Shown: positions 16,508 through 25,111, counted from the first letter of the stretch. The stretch is DNA of 28,570 nt from an uncultured Clostridia bacterium (GCA_904419095.1 CAJFQT010000005.1:1-28570), one strand, 5' to 3'. Notes: a model not told the origin generated them from the letters alone. Made by a program: numbers and translations.

Positions 16508-17209
16508 TTGAGCTTGAAATATAATATAGTATACAATAAGTGCAACCAGAGCGCTATTAGTATTTTAGATATAAATAAGGTAAATTGGAAGGAACTTCAA
16601 GAAGAGAAATACCTAAATTTTAATATAGATTTAATGGACATGAATAAAAAAAATTTAAGAAAAGTAATTAAAGCTATAGAAAAAATATTAAAAAAATATA
16701 CATCGAAATATGAATATAATTTTTATATTTCGAATTTTAATGAAAATAATCAAAATCATAAAGATTTTATTAAAATAATTGAGACATTATTTTTAAAAGA
16801 TATACGAGATAGATATAATTTTATTTATGATGAAGTATGTAAATTTCTTGATAATGAATTTATTAGTAAGGATCTTTGTCAATTTAGAAATAATAAGTGT
16901 GGAGAAAAAGAAAACTTGTCTTCAGAGGTGGGATGCTGTAGACATTATAAAAATAAACTTATTGGACCTATAGGTTTAAAAAATCCTTTGATAGTATGTG
17001 AGTACTTGAAAAATAAAAGATGTTCGGCTAAATGCATATCTTGTAAGTTATATACATGTGATTACTTAAGAAGGAAAGGAATACAATTTAAAATTAAAAA
17101 TATAGTATTGTTAGATATTTTTTTTAATCCAATACAGAAATTTATAATTAAATATTCTGTATTTACGCCTAAAGAAGAAATAATAAGAAAGTTACTTCTT
17201 TTTAAATAA
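16508..17209 (+). CDS. Cysteine-rich protein of unknown function
   Basis: 233 residues from the TTG at 16508. This TTG is preferred because TGGAGGA stands 7 nt upstream, whereas the in-frame GTG at 16493 overlaps that site. The N-terminal 110 residues are Lys/Asn/Ile-rich with no recognised motif. The centre holds ten cysteines between 111 and 184: Cys111, 124, 131, 143, 144, 164, 172, 176, 179 and 184, including GCCRHY and the tight C-x3-C-x2-C-x4-C cluster at 172-184. Such spacing suits an Fe-S cluster or zinc site. The C-terminal 45 residues are hydrophobic and basic. The C-x3-C-x2-C spacing recalls radical-SAM clusters, but no other part of that fold is seen. Monocistronic, with its own promoter and terminator. 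Confidence 0.75.
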   Translation: MSLKYNIVYNKCNQSAISILDINKVNWKELQEEKYLNFNIDLMDMNKKNLRKVIKAIEKILKKYTSKYEYNFYISNFNENNQNHKDFIKIIETLFLKDIRDRYNFIYDEVCKFLDNEFISKDLCQFRNNKCGEKENLSSEVGCCRHYKNKLIGPIGLKNPLIVCEYLKNKRCSAKCISCKLYTCDYLRRKGIQFKIKNIVLLDIFFNPIQKFIIKYSVFTPKEEIIRKLLLFK

Positions 17210-17232
17210 AAATAGATAATAAAATGACAGTT

Positions 17233-17271
17233 GCATGGTCTGAAATTTTAGTATGACTATGCACTTTTTTT
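17233..17271 (+). terminator. Terminator of the Cys-rich gene
   Basis: GCATGGTC (17233-17240) pairs with GACTATGC (17255-17262), including one G-T pair, followed by a run of seven T. Confidence 0.8.
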
Positions 17272-17327
17272 GTTCACTAAACTTAAGAGATTAACATAAA
17301 ATATATTAAAGCGACAAGGAGGTAAGT

Positions 17328-18095
17328 ATGGAATCAATATTGGAATTAAAAAATATAAGTAAAAAATACCAAGCAAAACAAGGTGAAGTATTAGCCTTGC
17401 AAAATATAAATTTAAGAGTCAAAAAGGGTGAATTTATAAGTATAATTGGGCCAAGTGGTTGTGGCAAATCAACTTTACTTTCTATAATAAGTGGCTTAGA
17501 AGAAAAGTCAACAGGAGAAATCTACATAGAGGGAAAGAGAATTGAAAAAACATCAGATGAAATAGGATATATGTTGCAAAAAGATTGTTTATTAGAATGG
17601 AGAACAATATATAGTAATAGTATTTTAGGATTAGAAATAAAAGGAAAATTATCAAAGACAAGTCAAAACTATGTAGAAGATTTGTTAAGAAAATATAATT
17701 TGTATGAATTTAAAGATAAATATCCATCAGAATTATCAGGAGGAATGAGACAAAGAGCAGCACTAATTAGAACGCTTGCAATAAAACCAAAAATATTGTT
17801 ACTTGATGAGGCTTTTTCTGCATTAGATTATCAAACAAGAATTATGGTTACAAATGATATATATGATATTTTGAGAAAAGAAAATATAACTACGATAATA
17901 GTTACACATGATATTTCAGAAGCAATAAGTATGTCTGATAGAGTGGTTGTTTTGACCAAAAGACCAGGAACTGTTAAAGATGTCCATAAGATAGAATTTG
18001 ATATAGAAAATAGAAATCCAATTAACTGTAGAGAAAGTCCTAAATTTAGTAAGTATTTTAATACTTTATGGAAGGAGCTACGCGATGATGAATAA
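17328..18095 (+). CDS. ABC transporter ATP-binding protein, NitT/TauT family
   Basis: Energises import by hydrolysing ATP on the cytoplasmic side. 255 residues, normal for the SsuB/TauB/ThiZ group. Motifs: Walker A GPSGCGKST at 41-49, Q-loop Gln84, signature LSGGMRQR at 136-143, Walker B ILLLDEAFSALD with Asp160-Glu161, and switch His194. The ligand (sulfonate, nitrate, pyrimidine precursor or other) cannot be assigned. The start has a strong AAGGAGG at 17316-17322. Its last 11 bases overlap the permease start, so the two are coupled. The short leader shows no riboswitch. The sequence ATATTAAAGCG just before the ribosome binding site also occurs before the Cys-rich gene. Confidence 0.95.
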   Translation: MESILELKNISKKYQAKQGEVLALQNINLRVKKGEFISIIGPSGCGKSTLLSIISGLEEKSTGEIYIEGKRIEKTSDEIGYMLQKDCLLEWRTIYSNSILGLEIKGKLSKTSQNYVEDLLRKYNLYEFKDKYPSELSGGMRQRAALIRTLAIKPKILLLDEAFSALDYQTRIMVTNDIYDILRKENITTIIVTHDISEAISMSDRVVVLTKRPGTVKDVHKIEFDIENRNPINCRESPKFSKYFNTLWKELRDDE

Positions 18096-18898
18096 TTTAA
18101 TAATTTCTAAGGAAAGAAAAGAATATATTAAGAAAAATAAGAGAAAAAAGAGATTGGTAACAGTAGCACAAATATTGATTTTAGTAATCTTTTTAGGTGT
18201 ATGGGAATTACTTGCAAATGCTAAAATTATTGATAGTTTTATAACAAGTCAGCCAAGTAGAATATTAGAAACATTTATGAATTTAGGTTCAAATGATTTA
18301 CTAAAACATATAGGTGTAACTGTATATGAGACAGTTGTAGGATTTCTAATAGGAACAATATTAGGAATAATTATTGCAATAATCTTATGGTGGTCGGATT
18401 TTTTGGCAAAGGTGTTAGATCCATATTTAGTTGTATTAAATAGTTTACCCAAAGTAGCACTTCGGACCTGTTATAATAATTTGGGTAGGTGCAGGGACAC
18501 CTGCAATTATTGTTATGGCAGTAGCGATTTCGCTTGTTGTAACTATATTGGAAAATCTTAATGGGTTTTTAAGAACAGATAAAGATTTAATTAAAATGGC
18601 GAAAACATTTCAAGCAAGCAAGTGGCAGATATTAACAAAAATAGTGATACCTGCAAATATTTCTACATTTATTAACTCACTAAAAGTAAATATTGGATTA
18701 TCATTAGTTGGAGTAATTTCAGGGGAGTTTTTAGTTTCAAAGGCAGGACTTGGATATTTGATTGTGTATGGGGGTCAAGTGTTTAAGTTAGATTTAGTTA
18801 TGGCTAGTGTAATAATTTTGGGAGTTGTTGCAGGGCTAATGTATCTTGCGGTGTTAGTACTTGAGAAATTTATTTTAAAGGTGAAAAGATTCAAGTAA
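18085..18898 (+). pseudogene. ABC transporter permease interrupted by a one-base frameshift
   Basis: Membrane component for the ATPase gene it overlaps (BPD_transp_1 type, about 270 residues and six helices if restored). The frame from 18085 (AAGGAG upstream) is good permease up to LNSLPKVAL, then turns into a Cys-rich stretch without meaning. Dropping one base near 18463 restores GPVIIIWVGAGTPAIIV and the rest in the frame ending at 18898. That part includes the cytoplasmic coupling loop (AKTFQASKWQILTKIVIPA). The context is CTT CGG A, with CGG a rare codon here. Possible causes are a real mutation, a sequencing or assembly error, or programmed +1 slippage. Everything else in the gene looks intact, so any inactivation would be recent. 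Confidence 0.85.
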
Positions 18899-18920
18899 AA
18901 ATTTAAATATTATGTGAGTA

Positions 18921-18962
18921 AAAAAATTCATCAGTTAATATAAATGGTTGATGAGTTTTTTT
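18921..18962 (+). terminator. Terminator behind the ABC permease gene
   Basis: AAAAAATTCATCA pairs with TGATGAGTTTTTT over 13 bp, with a 15-nt loop and a T-run. It separates the ATPase/permease transcript from the substrate-binding protein gene. Confidence 0.8.
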
Positions 18963-19031
18963 CTTAAATTATGATTTAAAGTTTACTATTTTTATTTAAA
19001 AATAAATAATAAAAAGTTATATTTTATTTTA

Positions 19032-19091
19032 ATTTCACACATCCAAATAATAAACATAATATATATAAAAATATAAGAGGGGGTGTGAAAT
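19032..19091 (+). promoter_or_regulatory. Inverted repeat spanning promoter and start of the binding-protein gene
   Basis: ATTTCACAC (19032-19040) is the exact reverse complement of GTGTGAAAT (19083-19091), which contains the first two bases of the ATG. Three further pairs after one mismatch would reach into the GAGGGGG ribosome binding site. In mRNA this would hide the start. A candidate promoter, TTCACA (19034-19039), N17, TAATAT (19057-19062), overlaps the left arm. If that promoter is used the arm is not transcribed, and the repeat would be a DNA operator instead. Confidence 0.45.
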
Positions 19092-20106
19092 GAATAAAAA
19101 GAGATTAACATATGTAATATCAATAATTATACTTATAGCCATAATAGTTAGCATTTGTATTATTAAAAATAACTCAACTAATGATGAAAATACATTAGAA
19201 ACAATAAATGTAAGTGAAGTAACGCGTTCTGTATTTTATGCACCACAATATGTAGCAATAAATAATGGATTTTTCGAAAAAAACGGAATAAAAATTGAAC
19301 TTACAACGTCTGCAGGAGCAGATGCAGTAATGACATCAGTTTTATCAAATCAAGTAGAAATAGGATTTGCAGGTCCAGAGGCATCAATTTATGTATATAA
19401 TGAAGGAAAGGAAGATTATTGCCAAGTATTTGCTCAAATGACAAAAAAAGATGGTTCATTATTAGTATCTAAAAATCCAAATGATAATTTTAAATGGACA
19501 GATGTAAAAGGAACAACAATTATTCCAGGAAGAAAAGGTGGAGTACCATTTATGACATTAGAATATGTATTAAAGCAAAATGGAATAAATCCGGGAACAG
19601 ATGTTGTTTTAGATGATAGTATTAAATTTGATTTAATGGCAGGTGCATTTACAGCAGGAGACGCAGAATATGTTACATTATTTGAGCCAACAGCATCATT
19701 AACAGAATTAGAAGGAAAAGGATATGTAGTAGCATCAGTCGGAGAGGCAGCAGGAGAGATACCATATACGGCATATTTTGCTAAAAAAAGCTATATAGAA
19801 GAAAATAGAGATATAATACAAGGATTTACAAATGCGATATATGAAGGTGAACAATGGGTAAAAAATCACTCAAGCAGAGAAATTGCAGAAGCAATTCAAA
19901 GCTTTTTCCCAGATACTGATATAGAACTATTGGAAAGAGCAATACAGAGTTATAAAGATATAGATGCTTGGAATGAAACACCTGTATTGAAACAAGAAAG
20001 TTTTAACAAATTACAAGAAGTAATGACATTAGCAGGTGAATTAACAGATAAAGCTCCTTATGAGAAGATTGTAAATAATGAATTTGCTGAGAATGTTTCA
20101 ATGTGA
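19090..20106 (+). CDS. ABC transporter substrate-binding protein, NMT1/THI5-like
   Basis: Extracellular binding protein for the transporter encoded just upstream. 338 residues. A basic start and hydrophobic helix (about 7-25) lead into a periplasmic-binding-protein type II domain of the ThiY/SsuA/TauA group, beginning with SVFYAPQYVAINNGFFEKNG and including QVEIGFAGPEA and the IIPGRKGGVPF loop. Cys23 lies at the end of the helix, but the residues before it (V-S-I) do not form a normal lipobox, so anchoring is probably by the helix. The ligand is unknown. The gene has its own expression signals after a terminator, so it can be made in excess over ATPase and permease. Confidence 0.92.
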   Translation: MNKKRLTYVISIIILIAIIVSICIIKNNSTNDENTLETINVSEVTRSVFYAPQYVAINNGFFEKNGIKIELTTSAGADAVMTSVLSNQVEIGFAGPEASIYVYNEGKEDYCQVFAQMTKKDGSLLVSKNPNDNFKWTDVKGTTIIPGRKGGVPFMTLEYVLKQNGINPGTDVVLDDSIKFDLMAGAFTAGDAEYVTLFEPTASLTELEGKGYVVASVGEAAGEIPYTAYFAKKSYIEENRDIIQGFTNAIYEGEQWVKNHSSREIAEAIQSFFPDTDIELLERAIQSYKDIDAWNETPVLKQESFNKLQEVMTLAGELTDKAPYEKIVNNEFAENVSM

Positions 20107-20463
20107 TAATTTTTGGATAAAAAGAAAAATACATTTATTAAGTGAATTGAATTTATAAGGTTTCAATTTGACGATTTGTGACAAAAAACAACAAAAAGAA
20201 ATTATTTATGACATATTTCTAATTTATAAAGTCGAATTTTGCGATGAGTTTTTGTATAAATTTGGAAAAAAACATTGTAAAATTCGATTTATTATGTTAA
20301 AACTAATATTAAGAAGATAAAGTTTATTTCAAATTATTTAAAATTCAAAATCTTAATATCAAGATATCTAAAAAAATTTCTTAATCTATTTTTATGATTA
20401 TATTTTTTATTCGAATTATATTCAAGATATATTTTTTGTTATATATTTCAGAAAGGAGTGAAA
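20107..20463. other. Intergenic region with degenerate repeats and a hairpin
   Basis: About 350 nt with no gene. Arms 20229-20246 and 20273-20290 (AAGTCGAATTTTGCGATG type) pair over 18 bp if G-T pairs are allowed, with a 26-nt loop. A related direct copy (ATTTATAAGG, then TTTGACGATTTGTG) lies at 20151-20180. No clear terminator is seen behind the binding-protein gene other than this hairpin, which lacks a T-run. The last 100 nt are very AT-rich and lead into an AAGGAG. Confidence 0.5.
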
Positions 20464-21195
20464 TTGAAATTTTTTACTTATAATGACTACTTAGACTATT
20501 TGCAGGATAGTGAGTTAATGAATAAAATAAGGGCTAGAGAAAAAAAGGTTAGAAATGATATGAATACAAAAATGATAAAAAGGGTAGACAAGCTTTTTTT
20601 AGAATTAATCAATCAAGAAAAAGAAGTAGCTGATTTTTTGAAAGAGTGTATTACAAATAATTCTATTCATATTAACCAAGGCAATATTCATAAATGTATT
20701 TTTAACAATTTATCTATGAAAGATAATAGGGCAGTTGTATATAAAATGATTGATAAAGAGATTTATTTTGTATTGCAATATGAAATTGAGGTGAATTTTA
20801 ATGTCGGATACAATGTTTTAGAATCCTGTATAAACATAATGAATGAATGGAAGGAGAAAGAGAAGAAAATCAATGAAAAATATCCAATTATCTTTCCTAT
20901 TATTATTTATACAGGAAAAGAAAAGTGGAGTAAATCTTATAATGAAATCAGATATGTAAAGGTTCTTAAAAATGGTATGTATTTTGCATATAATATTATA
21001 GATAGTGCGGATTATTCTAAAGAAGAGCTATTAAATAAAAATTCTTTGATTTTTAATCTTATGTTGCTAAAAAAGATTAATAAAAGTGAGATAAAAAAAG
21101 TTTTAATACAGTTAATTAAAAATAGTAAAGATTCTAAGAAAGTTTTAAAATTTCAAAAAATATTTAATTTCGTTTGTGGTGATTTTAAGAATTGA
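20464..21195 (+). CDS. Rpn/YhgA-like nuclease-family protein
   Basis: 243 residues from the TTG at 20464, chosen because AAGGAG stands 5 nt upstream; the in-frame GTG at 20458 lies inside that site. The middle resembles the Rpn (recombination-promoting nuclease) or transposase_31 family of the PD-(D/E)XK superfamily. IYFVLQYEIE at 100-109 occupies the place of the usual strand-plus-acid motif, and YPIIFPIIIYTG at 140-151 matches the characteristic P-x-V-x-Y-x-G block. The canonical L-x-E-x-Q-S is altered here (LQYEIEV), so activity is uncertain. The Lys-rich C-terminus has no motif. It is a solitary gene between repeat-containing intergenic regions, typical of this mobile-associated family. 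The family call is from memory of its pattern. Confidence 0.65.
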   Translation: MKFFTYNDYLDYLQDSELMNKIRAREKKVRNDMNTKMIKRVDKLFLELINQEKEVADFLKECITNNSIHINQGNIHKCIFNNLSMKDNRAVVYKMIDKEIYFVLQYEIEVNFNVGYNVLESCINIMNEWKEKEKKINEKYPIIFPIIIYTGKEKWSKSYNEIRYVKVLKNGMYFAYNIIDSADYSKEELLNKNSLIFNLMLLKKINKSEIKKVLIQLIKNSKDSKKVLKFQKIFNFVCGDFKN

Positions 21196-21308
21196 TATTA
21201 ATCTAAATTTATTTGAATTCTTTTGTGTTATTTCTAAAATATTTTTCTATTGTCTATAAAGTTTAAACTATGAATTGAATAAAATCAAAAAGTTTGAAAT
21301 TTTTCTTA

Positions 21309-21337
21309 TTGTGAAAATAATATAATTATGATAGAAT
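21309..21337 (+). promoter_or_regulatory. Candidate smc promoter
   Basis: TTGTGA and TAGAAT are 17 bp apart, giving a predicted start near 21344 and a leader of about 40 nt. The 10-mer TTTGAAATTT occurs on both sides of it (21293 and 21341). Confidence 0.4.
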
Positions 21338-21383
21338 ATATTTGAAATTTATATAGGAAGATTTGTAACAAAAGGTGAGATAA

Positions 21384-24300
21384 ATGTATTTAAAAAGATT
21401 AGAAATGCAAGGATTTAAATCATTTGCAGATAAAACAGTTTTAGAATTAAGAAATGGGATAACATCTGTTATAGGACCTAATGGTTCTGGGAAAAGCAAC
21501 TTATCTGATGCAATAAGATGGGTTCTTGGTGAGCAAAGTATGAAGTCATTAAGAGGAAGTAAATCACTTGATGTTATTTTTGCTGGAACACAAAATAGAA
21601 AATCATTAGGATTTGCAGAAGCATCGTTAGTTTTTGATAATTCTGATGGAACATTACCAATAGAATATCAAGAAGTAACTGTTACTAGAAAATTATATAG
21701 AAGTGGAGAAACAGGATATTTTATAAATAAAACACCATGTAGATTAAAAGATGTATTAGAACTTTTTATGGATACAGGTATTGGTAGAGATGGTTATTCA
21801 ATTATTGGACAAGGAAAAATTGACGAAATATTAAGTAATAAATCAGAAGATAGAAGACATATTTTTGAAGAAGCAGCAGGTATTGTAAAATATAGAATAA
21901 GGAAGCAAGAATCTGAAAAAAAGTTAGAACACACAAAATTAAATTTATTAAGAATAAATGATATTTTAACAGAAATTGAAGGGAATTTAGAACCACTAAA
22001 AGAGCAATCAGAAAAAGCAAAAAGATATTTGAATTTAAGGGATGAGTTAAAAAATATTGAAATTGGATTATTTATTCATAATATTGATAAATATAAACAA
22101 ACCTTAGAAGAATTAACTAAAGACGAAGAAATCACAAAGGAACAATGCAATGAAGAAGAAGGAAAGCTTGAAAGAATAAAAATGCTAAAAGAAGAATTGA
22201 AGACAGCAATTGATGAGATTACAATTAGAATAGAGGAAATGTCAAATTTAGGTTTTGAAAGTCAAAAAGAAATAGAAATGCTAAATTCTGACATTAATGT
22301 AGCTAAAGCAAGAATATCAAATAACAATGATAATAGAAAAAGATTTGAGGAAGAAATAGAAGAAAATAAGAAAAGAAAAAATGAACTTGAAGAAGAATTA
22401 AAGCAAAAAGAAGATAAGAAATATAATTTAAGAGAAAATAAAGAAAAATTTGCTAAAGAATTGGGGGAAAAAGAAAAAGCTTTAGCTGATATAACAAAAA
22501 CATTATCAGACAAAGAATTAGAAATAGAGCAATATAAAAGAACAGTAGAAGAAAACACAGACAAGAAGTATGAATTACAATCTGATATCAACACTCAGAT
22601 TATAAATTATGAAAATTATGAAAAAAGACAAAAACAAATAGATTCTGAATTACAATCTAATATATCTGAATTAGATAATACTAGAATGAGAAAAGAAGAT
22701 ATATCAAAAGACTTTTATGAAATAGAAAATAAAAGAAATAAAGTAGTAAAAGAAATTGAAAACATAAAAAGTCAAAAAGATGAGGTAACTCAAAAGATAA
22801 AATCATTTGAACTTAAAATGAATAATTTAGCCGGTGAAATTAGAATAAAAGAATCTAGACAGAAATTTTTAATAGAAACTGAAAAAGAAAAAGAAGGTTA
22901 TATCAAGAGTGTAAAAGAATTATTAAAAGATTGTGAGAATATAAAAGATTTAGGAAAAGGAATGTATGGTGTACTTGCAAATATTATAGAAGTACCAGAA
23001 GAATTACAAACAGCAATTGAAATGTGTTTAGGTGCAAGTTTGCAAAATATAGTAACAGAAACAGAAGAAGATGCAAAAAGGTTAGTTGAACATTTAAGAA
23101 AAAATAATTTAGGAAGAGCATCATTTTTACCAATTTCATCTGTAAGAGGTAATAAATTAGAAAAAATAAGGACAAATGAAAAAGGATTTATAGGAGTAGC
23201 AGCAGACTTAATAAAATACAACAAAAAATATGAACAAATTATATATAATTTACTAGGAAGAACAGTTATAGTTGACAATATGGATACTGCTATAAAAATT
23301 GCAAAGCAAAATAAATATTCATTTAGAATCGTAACAAAAGAAGGTGATGTAATAAATTCATCTGGAGCAATAACAGGTGGATCAGTTGCTAAAAAAACAG
23401 TAAATATTTTAGGAAGAAGTAAAGAAATAGAAAAATTAGGAAAAGAAATAAATGAAGGCAAGAAAAAAATAGAAGAGTTAACAAAAGAAAAAGAAGAATA
23501 TGAAAATTCAATAGAAGGAATATTAGAACTTTCAACAAATCTAGAAAAAGAATTACAAGAAATAGATATAACATATGCAACAGAAAAACAGAAAATAGTT
23601 TTGATTGAAGAAAGTATTCAAAAAATTGAAAAAAGAATAAAAGCATTAAAAGAAGAAAAACAAAAGTTAGAAGAACAAAAAGAAGAAGCAAAAGAAATGC
23701 AAGAAAAAACAAAAGAAGTTATACAGAAATTATCAGAAGAAACAAACAAATTAACACAATTTATAACAGAATATACTGAATTGAACAAAGATAATCAAAA
23801 ATATATTGATGATTTAAACTTTGATATAACAAATTTAAAAATATCAGTATCATCATTTGATGAAAGTGAAAGTTCAATAGAAGAAATACAACAAAGAATA
23901 AATCAAGAAATAGAAGCAAATGATAAAGCTAGAGTAAATAAAATCAATCAAATAGAACAAATAAATCAAGATAATACTAACTTAGAAGAAACAATAAAAG
24001 AAATAAAAGAAAAAATAGAAAAAATAAAAGAAGAAGTAAAAACAAGTGGTACAAAAATAGAGACATTAAAACAAGAAAGAATAGAAAAAAATCAAAAATT
24101 AGAAAAACAAGAAGAACAAATAACAGAAAAATTTGCAATAATTGAAGATTTAAAATCACAATTAGTAAAAATAGAAGTACGAAAAACAAAACTAGAAGAA
24201 GACATAAATAATATAATTAACAAAATGTGGGAAGAATATGAATTAACACCTAATACTGTAACAGATTATCAAAAACCAGAAAATGTAGCTAATACGCAAA

Positions 24301-24929
24301 AAAGAGTTAATGAATTAAGAGCAGAAATGAAGGAATTAGGAAGTGTTAATTTAGACTCAATTGACGAATATAAAAATTTAAAAGAGCGTTATGACTTTAT
24401 GAGTGAGCAAAGACTAGACTTAGAAACTACAATGACAAAATTAAGAAAAATAGTTACAGAAATGACACAGATAATGAAAGAGCAATTTAAAGAAAAATTT
24501 AAAACAATCAACAAAAACTTCCAAGAAGTATTCCAAGAACTATTTGGAGGAGGAAAGGCAGAGCTAAAACTTGAAGACGAAGAAAATATCTTAGAATGTG
24601 GAATAGAAATAACAGTACAACCACCAGGCAAAAAATTGCAAAGTATGTCACTTCTATCAGGAGGAGAAAAAGCACTGACAGCAATAGCATTATTATTTGC
24701 AATATTAAAAATAAATCCAGCACCATTTTGTGTATTAGACGAAATAGAAGCGGCATTAGACGATGTAAATGTATATAGATATGCAGAATATCTTAAAAAG
24801 TTTGCACAAGATACACAATTTTTAGTAATAACACATAGAAAAGGAACAATGGAAGTTGCCGATACTGTTTATGGTGTTACAATGGAAGAAAGCGGAATAT
24901 CTAAGCTTTTATCAATGAAATTGGCATAG
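21384..24929 (+). CDS. smc: Chromosome segregation protein SMC
   Basis: Core ATPase of the bacterial condensin that compacts and separates chromosomes, acting with ScpA and ScpB. 1181 residues, the expected size. The N-terminal ATPase half has Walker A GPNGSGKSN from residue 31. Two long coiled-coil arms (about 170-500 and 690-1000) surround a hinge at about 520-670 (MYGVLANIIEVPEEL, then the ITGGSV block). The C-terminal half has the signature LSGGEKAL from 1091 and Walker B with Asp1119-Glu1120 (LDEIEAALDD). The start follows AAAGGTGAG. No rnc or ftsY neighbour is present, unlike many Firmicutes. Its TAG stop codon is the first three bases of a repeat element shared with the far side of ytaF. 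Confidence 0.98.
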   Translation: MYLKRLEMQGFKSFADKTVLELRNGITSVIGPNGSGKSNLSDAIRWVLGEQSMKSLRGSKSLDVIFAGTQNRKSLGFAEASLVFDNSDGTLPIEYQEVTVTRKLYRSGETGYFINKTPCRLKDVLELFMDTGIGRDGYSIIGQGKIDEILSNKSEDRRHIFEEAAGIVKYRIRKQESEKKLEHTKLNLLRINDILTEIEGNLEPLKEQSEKAKRYLNLRDELKNIEIGLFIHNIDKYKQTLEELTKDEEITKEQCNEEEGKLERIKMLKEELKTAIDEITIRIEEMSNLGFESQKEIEMLNSDINVAKARISNNNDNRKRFEEEIEENKKRKNELEEELKQKEDKKYNLRENKEKFAKELGEKEKALADITKTLSDKELEIEQYKRTVEENTDKKYELQSDINTQIINYENYEKRQKQIDSELQSNISELDNTRMRKEDISKDFYEIENKRNKVVKEIENIKSQKDEVTQKIKSFELKMNNLAGEIRIKESRQKFLIETEKEKEGYIKSVKELLKDCENIKDLGKGMYGVLANIIEVPEELQTAIEMCLGASLQNIVTETEEDAKRLVEHLRKNNLGRASFLPISSVRGNKLEKIRTNEKGFIGVAADLIKYNKKYEQIIYNLLGRTVIVDNMDTAIKIAKQNKYSFRIVTKEGDVINSSGAITGGSVAKKTVNILGRSKEIEKLGKEINEGKKKIEELTKEKEEYENSIEGILELSTNLEKELQEIDITYATEKQKIVLIEESIQKIEKRIKALKEEKQKLEEQKEEAKEMQEKTKEVIQKLSEETNKLTQFITEYTELNKDNQKYIDDLNFDITNLKISVSSFDESESSIEEIQQRINQEIEANDKARVNKINQIEQINQDNTNLEETIKEIKEKIEKIKEEVKTSGTKIETLKQERIEKNQKLEKQEEQITEKFAIIEDLKSQLVKIEVRKTKLEEDINNIINKMWEEYELTPNTVTDYQKPENVANTQKRVNELRAEMKELGSVNLDSIDEYKNLKERYDFMSEQRLDLETTMTKLRKIVTEMTQIMKEQFKEKFKTINKNFQEVFQELFGGGKAELKLEDEENILECGIEITVQPPGKKLQSMSLLSGGEKALTAIALLFAILKINPAPFCVLDEIEAALDDVNVYRYAEYLKKFAQDTQFLVITHRKGTMEVADTVYGVTMEESGISKLLSMKLA

Positions 24930-24983
24930 GGATTTAGGGACGGTCCTTAAAATCCCTCCTAGAAGGGATTTTGGGGACGGACC
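24927..24983 (+). repeat. 57-bp GGGACGG repeat, left copy
   Basis: It contains two direct half-units, GGGATTTAGGGACGGTCC and GGGATTTTGGGGACGGACC, around a central palindrome (AAAATCCCT, loop, AGGGATTTT). The same 57 bp occurs in opposite orientation at 25837-25893 with three differences. A third GGGACGG is at 25019-25025. It overlaps the smc stop codon and can form a hairpin with no clear T-run. Confidence 0.9.
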
Positions 24984-25024
24984 TATGTTTTTCTTTTTTT
25001 AATGGGATGAATGTCAATGGGACG

Positions 25025-25060
25025 GAGGTTTTGACAATATTTTAGAATTGTCAAAACCTC
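25025..25060 (+). terminator. 14-bp perfect hairpin, probable smc terminator
   Basis: GAGGTTTTGACAAT and ATTGTCAAAACCTC are exact complements with an 8-nt loop, followed by TGTTCTTATTTAT on the plus strand. It lies between smc and the convergent ytaF gene and could stop both. GGGACGG directly in front of the stem hints that it belongs to the same repeat family as 24927-24983. Confidence 0.65.
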
Positions 25061-25111
25061 TGTTCTTATTTATACAAAATATTAGATATAATTGGAATTT
25101 GTTTTCATTAA

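Noticed and set aside
17272..17327. Riboswitch (such as TPP) ahead of the ABC transporter
   Set aside because: Only about 55 nt lie between the upstream terminator and the ATPase gene, with no aptamer-like conserved elements seen.
18085..18561. A separate short membrane protein ending in a Cys-rich tail
   Set aside because: The tail after residue 126 is out-of-frame permease sequence; deleting one base gives a continuous standard permease.
22898..23461. Long minus-strand open frame inside smc (187 codons)
   Set aside because: It lies opposite a certain smc gene, has Ser/Phe-rich composition typical of antisense frames in AT-rich coiled-coil genes, and has no motif.
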